A stretch of 26,944 nt of DNA from Flemingiibacterium sp964603455 (GTDB lineage Bacteria; Bacillota; Clostridia; Oscillospirales; CAG-272), in NCBI GenBank assembly GCA_964603455.1, contig CAZRVL010000024.1, forward strand, positions 1-26,944, given 5' to 3'. Below the pieces are notes generated by a model. That model did not search any database. It was not told the origin of the DNA and saw only the letters and a program-made list of their open reading frames with translations. Both the position numbers and the translations under genes were made by a program. Shown one piece after another: positions 24,075 through 26,944 of the stretch (position 1 is its first letter; each line of letters begins with the position of its first letter).

Positions 24075-24704
24075 ATGAGAAACATAGGCAGAAGAATGGT
24101 GGCTTCATCTCTCGCGCTCGTTATTGCGTTAGCCGTAGCAATCTCCGCGAATTCGAGCAGTGAAACCTCGAGCACTCTTTCGTCCGACTCTATAAGTAAG
24201 ACCACAAGGTTAGACTTCTTTTACGCATCTCAAGATGAAATCCTTGAGGAGTACGGAAAGTGTGTCGGAACGAATGCCGCAAATGCTGGCGAATATGGGG
24301 GCGTCTACGTTGACGACAACGGAAACGCGGTCGTGAATGTGAAAAGAAATTCGGGGGTTGCTGTTATGTCATTGAACAACAGCACTGCAAATCTGACAAC
24401 ATCCGATGGGACACGCAACATTACCGTCAGGGAAGTCAAGTACAGCATGGCTGAACTCAAGGACGCTGAAAGCAGGATTCTCGAACTTGTTCCGTTTGTC
24501 GATGGATATGTTATCCGTGAGATGGGTATCGATGAGGAGCGGAACAACATTGAGGTGCTGATCGCTAACCATGAGGACGCTGATGGATTCCTTGACATTC
24601 TCTTGGAGAAGATTGGACTTTCCGAGTCGTATACCGAAATGTTCCAGATTGGCGTGTTCAACGACAATGATGAGCTCGAATACTTAAGCAAAAATATCGC
24701 TTGA
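24075..24704 (+). CDS. Secreted protein, resembles a protease propeptide without the protease
   Basis: A 209-residue protein with a clear signal peptide: basic MRNIGRRM, hydrophobic VASSLALVIALAVAISA and a likely cleavage after ISA (about residue 25), then a Ser/Thr-rich stretch. No lipobox Cys is present, so it should be exported. The mature part contains YGGVYVDDNGNAVVNV, a Val/Thr-rich strand region, VREVKYSMAELKDAE and REMGIDEERNNIEVLI. This order resembles N-terminal propeptides of secreted trypsin-like proteases in Clostridia, but the reading frame ends where the protease would begin. That link is my inference from pattern only. GGAGG lies 8 bases before the ATG at 24075; the frame open to 23934 has no RBS. 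It is monocistronic, with its own promoter and terminator. Confidence 0.75.
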   Translation: MRNIGRRMVASSLALVIALAVAISANSSSETSSTLSSDSISKTTRLDFFYASQDEILEEYGKCVGTNAANAGEYGGVYVDDNGNAVVNVKRNSGVAVMSLNNSTANLTTSDGTRNITVREVKYSMAELKDAESRILELVPFVDGYVIREMGIDEERNNIEVLIANHEDADGFLDILLEKIGLSESYTEMFQIGVFNDNDELEYLSKNIA

Positions 24705-24706
24705 AC

Positions 24707-24740
24707 AAAACAGCCTGCTTACAATTCGGCAGGCTGTTTT
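24707..24740 (+). terminator. Strong terminator after the secreted protein gene
   Basis: A perfect 12-bp stem (AAAACAGCCTGC at 24707-24718, GCAGGCTGTTTT at 24729-24740) has a 10-base loop and is followed by GGTTT. Its A and T flanks could make it act on both strands. Confidence 0.92.
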
Positions 24741-24780
24741 GGTTTATAAAAAATATTTTGCTGAAATTTCCGGTTTCCTC

Positions 24781-24809
24781 TTGACATATTCAAAAAAATA
24801 TAGTATAAT
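24781..24809 (+). promoter_or_regulatory. Consensus sigma-A promoter of rpsU
   Basis: TTGACA (24781-24786), exactly 17 bases, TATAAT (24804-24809): a full consensus match in both boxes, as expected for an abundant ribosomal protein. The leader of about 60 bases holds GAGAT-AGAAA-ATCTC (24816-24830) and a hairpin over the SD. Confidence 0.92.
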
Positions 24810-24846
24810 ATTATGGAGATAGAAAATCTCTGATGAGTTTTCGTCT

Positions 24847-24869
24847 TCTTTCCACTTGCGGAGGGAGGG
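24847..24869 (+). promoter_or_regulatory. RBS of rpsU partly enclosed in a hairpin
   Basis: TCTTTCC (24847-24853) can pair with GGAGGGA (24860-24866) through 7 bp including two G-U pairs, loop ACTTGC. This covers the first half of the purine-rich SD GGAGGGAGGG and leaves AGGG, 6 bases from the ATG, free. Confidence 0.4.
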
Positions 24870-24875
24870 ATTGTA

Positions 24876-25052
24876 ATGGCAGAGGTCAGAGTAAAGGATA
24901 ACGAATCGCTCGACAGCGCTCTTCGCAGATTCAAGAGACAGTGCGCAAGATCCGGAGTTCTCGCAGAGCTCCGTAAGAGAGAGCACTATGAAAAGCCAAG
25001 TGTTAAGCGCAAGAAAAAGTCCGAAGCGGCTCGTAAGCGTAAGTCGAAATAA
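24876..25052 (+). CDS. rpsU: 30S ribosomal protein S21
   Basis: S21 is a small basic protein of the 30S platform near the anti-Shine-Dalgarno sequence and helps initiation. The 58-residue protein starts MAEVRVKDNESLDSALRRFK, continues RQCARSGVLAELRKREHYEKPS and ends in a lysine/arginine tail, normal in length and sequence. GGAGGGAGGG precedes the ATG. It is alone between a consensus promoter and a terminator. Confidence 0.97.
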   Translation: MAEVRVKDNESLDSALRRFKRQCARSGVLAELRKREHYEKPSVKRKKKSEAARKRKSK

Positions 25053-25068
25053 GCCCGCAAGAATAGTT

Positions 25069-25104
25069 AAGGGAGTGGTGTTTAATACCATTCCTTTTTC
25101 TTTG
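25069..25104 (+). terminator. Terminator of rpsU
   Basis: AAGGGAGTGGT (25069-25079) pairs with ACCATTCCTTT (25087-25097) through 11 bp including two G-U pairs, with a 7-base loop, followed by TTCTTT. It starts 17 bases after the stop. Confidence 0.85.
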
Positions 25105-25191
25105 CTTCAAAATAACGAGGTGCATATTCTATATAATGCTATTATGCGTTCATATTAATGTAGATTTTTAAACCAATTTTCCCATAGGGTA

Positions 25192-25220
25192 TTTACTTTT
25201 TCTAAAAAGTGTAGTATAAT
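25192..25220 (+). promoter_or_regulatory. Upstream promoter of the GH36 gene
   Basis: TTTACT (25192-25197), 17 bases, perfect TATAAT (25215-25220). Transcription would start near 25227, next to an ATG at 25226. Confidence 0.6.
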
Positions 25221-25286
25221 AATAAATGAAGACGTATGTCGAGACCAAACGGCAATTATTTGAGGAAAAATTCCTTAAAATTTGCA

Positions 25287-25315
25287 TTGACAATTTGATT
25301 TTTATCTGCTACAAT
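25287..25315 (+). promoter_or_regulatory. Main promoter of the GH36 gene
   Basis: Perfect TTGACA (25287-25292), 17 bases, TACAAT (25310-25315) with TGC in front (extended -10). AGGAA-AAA-TTCCT (25263-25275) lies just upstream and AGGA-TGTT-TCCT (25329-25340) just downstream of the start, positions suited to a repressor with two sites; this is inference. Confidence 0.8.
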
Positions 25316-25355
25316 ATATTTGTTATAAAGGATGTTTCCTAAATGTTAATGATTG

Positions 25356-25374
25356 AAAGGTTGGTCGTAAAATG
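25356..25374 (+). promoter_or_regulatory. RBS with recurrent TTGGTCGTAAAATG spacer, GH36 gene
   Basis: AAAGG followed by TTGGTCGTAAAATG repeats the rqcH spacer with one A-to-G change. Here TTG GTC GTA AAA TGA would be a four-codon reading overlapping the true ATG. Confidence 0.55.
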
Positions 25375-26944
25375 AATATAATCTTTAACGAAAAATCTAA
25401 GCTGTTTCGCATAGTGACCTCTGAGATAGAGTACGCTTTCGCGGTAAATGAACGCGGTGAGCTGATTAATCTCCATTGGGGTGAACCAATGGTCTCGGAC
25501 GGCGATTATTCGCTGCTTCTTTCGGATGGTTCTATGCGGACTGCCGTTCCGCATGGATATAATCCGGGGGAATATCGCTTTGGTGCGCCGTTTGACTATG
25601 CTTATCCTGCTATCAGGATCAGATTTCCTGATGGTGTTGAATCGGTACGCCTTGTTTATAAGTCGCACGAGATATTCTCGGATCGACTTGAGGTCGTTTT
25701 GGAAGATGAAGTATATCCTGTATCTGTAAAACTGATATACAAGACCTTCGCAGAACTTCCGATCATTGCACGTTCGGTTGTTATAGAGAATAAGTGTGAC
25801 GGAGACATAATCCTGCGTTCGGCTATGAGTGCGACATTACAGCTGCCAAAAGCTAAAAATTACCGTCTGACACATTTTGCCGGAGATTCCGAAGCGGAAT
25901 ATCAGCGACAGGAAACGCCTCTCACTCAGTCGATGACTGTGCTTGAGACCTCATATCTTACAGATGCCGCATTTCATATGATTCCATTCTTTGCACTCGA
26001 TGACGGAAATTCTACTGAAACTGTCGGTGAAGTATTTTTCGGCGCACTCGGTTACAGTGGAGATTTTAAGATCGTAGTCGAGACTCAGCACACTCATAAC
26101 CAAAAGCGCACGAGCGTTACACTCGGTGTAAATGATCTCACTTCTGAGATAAAGCTTGGAAAGTCCGAGGTGTTTGAAACACCTCAGGCATATATCGGAT
26201 TTTCGAACCGCGGATTTGAGCATATGAGTGAGATACTATATGACTGGCAGTTCGACCACATTCTTCCACGCGGAAAGAAGACCGACAAGGCGCATTCCGT
26301 TCGCCCGGTAATTTACAACACATGGTATCCGTATCTGTTCGATATTGACGAGCAGAAGCTCATAGATTTTATTCCAAAAGCTAAGTACATAGGCGCAGAG
26401 CTTTATGTAATAGACGATGGATGGATGAAGGGGCGTTCAAACGACAGAAAAGGTCTCGGTGACTGGGTGATAGACAGCGAAAGATTCCCACATGGATTGG
26501 GCTATATCGCAGACAAAGCGCACGAAGCGGGAATGCTGTTCGGTCTTTGGGTCGAGCCTGAGATGGTCAATCCAGATTCCGACCTTTATCGTGCGCATCC
26601 AGACTGGGTGCTTTCCGAGCCTAACCGCGAGAGGTCACTTCAGAGAAATCAGCTGATACTCGATATGTCACGCGATGACATAACCGATTGGGCGATAGAC
26701 TGGCTCGACAAGCTTATAGTTGAGGCGAAGCTTGACTATCTCAAGTGGGATATGAACCGTGAAGGCTCGGAGATATGTATAGACAAGCTTGAGCGCGGTA
26801 TCGCCGTGAAATACATGAAGAACATTGAGCGGATCTGGAAACATCTCAATGAAAAGTTCCCAGATCTGCTGCTCGAAAACTGTGCCTCCGGCGGAGGACG
26901 CGCCGACTACGGAATGCTTCCGTATGCCGATCGTGTGAACCGCT
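25372..26944 (+). CDS. Alpha-galactosidase, glycoside hydrolase family 36, 3' end missing
   Basis: Retaining alpha-galactosidase for galacto-oligosaccharides such as raffinose, melibiose or mannan side chains. The window holds 524 codons and the frame stays open to its end. The N-terminal beta-sandwich (about 1-300) is followed by the catalytic barrel: RPVIYNTWYPYLFD, LYVIDDGWM, LGDWVIDSERFPHGL, FGLWVEPEMVNPDSDLY and HPDWVL, then YLKWDMNRE with the nucleophile Asp near residue 460, and LLENCASGGGRADYGML. The acid/base Asp expected in the following DD block lies past the window edge. No signal peptide, so cytoplasmic. An in-frame TGA upstream of the ATG fixes the start. Exact linkage preference is not shown by sequence. 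Confidence 0.94.
   Translation, partial: MNIIFNEKSKLFRIVTSEIEYAFAVNERGELINLHWGEPMVSDGDYSLLLSDGSMRTAVPHGYNPGEYRFGAPFDYAYPAIRIRFPDGVESVRLVYKSHEIFSDRLEVVLEDEVYPVSVKLIYKTFAELPIIARSVVIENKCDGDIILRSAMSATLQLPKAKNYRLTHFAGDSEAEYQRQETPLTQSMTVLETSYLTDAAFHMIPFFALDDGNSTETVGEVFFGALGYSGDFKIVVETQHTHNQKRTSVTLGVNDLTSEIKLGKSEVFETPQAYIGFSNRGFEHMSEILYDWQFDHILPRGKKTDKAHSVRPVIYNTWYPYLFDIDEQKLIDFIPKAKYIGAELYVIDDGWMKGRSNDRKGLGDWVIDSERFPHGLGYIADKAHEAGMLFGLWVEPEMVNPDSDLYRAHPDWVLSEPNRERSLQRNQLILDMSRDDITDWAIDWLDKLIVEAKLDYLKWDMNREGSEICIDKLERGIAVKYMKNIERIWKHLNEKFPDLLLENCASGGGRADYGMLPYADRVNR

Larger units (their letters stand above)
25105..25371 (+). other. Intergenic region with two promoters before the GH36 gene
   Basis: This AT-rich stretch between the rpsU terminator and the GH36 start holds two promoters (listed separately), a 38-codon open frame starting at the presumed first transcription start (25226-25342), and two AGGA/TCCT inverted repeats at 25263-25275 and 25329-25340 that bracket the second promoter. 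No tRNA or known riboswitch was recognised. Confidence 0.6.

Noticed and set aside
1..26944. CRISPR arrays, insertion sequences, tRNA or rRNA genes
   Set aside because: No regularly spaced repeats, transposase-like proteins, terminal inverted repeats or tRNA-like T-arm sequences were seen in the gaps.

Overview
The window is 26.9 kb of compact bacterial chromosome, with every supported gene on the + strand. Gene order (dprA-topA-trmFO, then plsX-rnc-radical SAM-smc-ftsY-rdgB-yhbY-nadD-yqeK-LCP-rsfS-leuS), strong AGGAGG/AAAGGA ribosome binding sites, near-consensus sigma-A promoters with 17-bp spacers, and heavy use of the ATA isoleucine codon point to a Firmicute of class Clostridia. My inference is a gut or rumen Oscillospirales/Ruminococcaceae-like anaerobe. 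Two carbohydrate-active enzymes (GH43 and GH36) without signal peptides fit a plant-glycan fermenter that finishes oligosaccharides inside the cell. No tRNA, rRNA, CRISPR, insertion sequence or phage gene is visible.

Layout: (1) 1-174, the end of rpmF (L32) and its terminator. (2) 278-4610, a strong promoter with an inverted repeat in its spacer, then GH43 glycosidase, phosphodiesterase-like protein, GNAT acetyltransferase and rqcH. (3) 4698-9945, a promoter then dprA, topA and trmFO (DNA uptake/processing, supercoiling, tRNA m5U54). (4) 9963-21376, a tight run with short gaps or overlaps: plsX (lipid), rnc and a radical SAM protein, smc and ftsY (chromosome organisation, membrane targeting), rdgB, yhbY, nadD, yqeK, an LCP cell-wall ligase and rsfS. 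(5) leuS after a 134-base structured leader. (6) A secreted orphan protein with its own promoter and strong terminator. (7) rpsU (S21) with a perfect consensus promoter. (8) A 5' part of a GH36 alpha-galactosidase that runs off the window.

The genes are ordinary. The unusual signal lies in the translation starts. At dprA, topA and leuS a strong Shine-Dalgarno sequence sits 33-42 bases from the start codon predicted by protein homology, and a small hairpin fills the gap. The three hairpins share an arm of the form RCYTTYGC and differ by pairing-preserving substitutions at three positions, so they look like one conserved RNA element that folds the spacer down to a workable distance. Around it lies a second recurring sequence, SD + TTGGTCATAAAATG, seen without the hairpin at rqcH, trmFO and the GH36 gene and in variant form downstream of the hairpin at leuS and topA. 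I do not recognise this as a named RNA family. Other items worth checking are the orphan prodomain-like secreted protein, a codon-use shift that begins inside the 3' end of leuS, and the operator-like repeats at the two glycosidase promoters.
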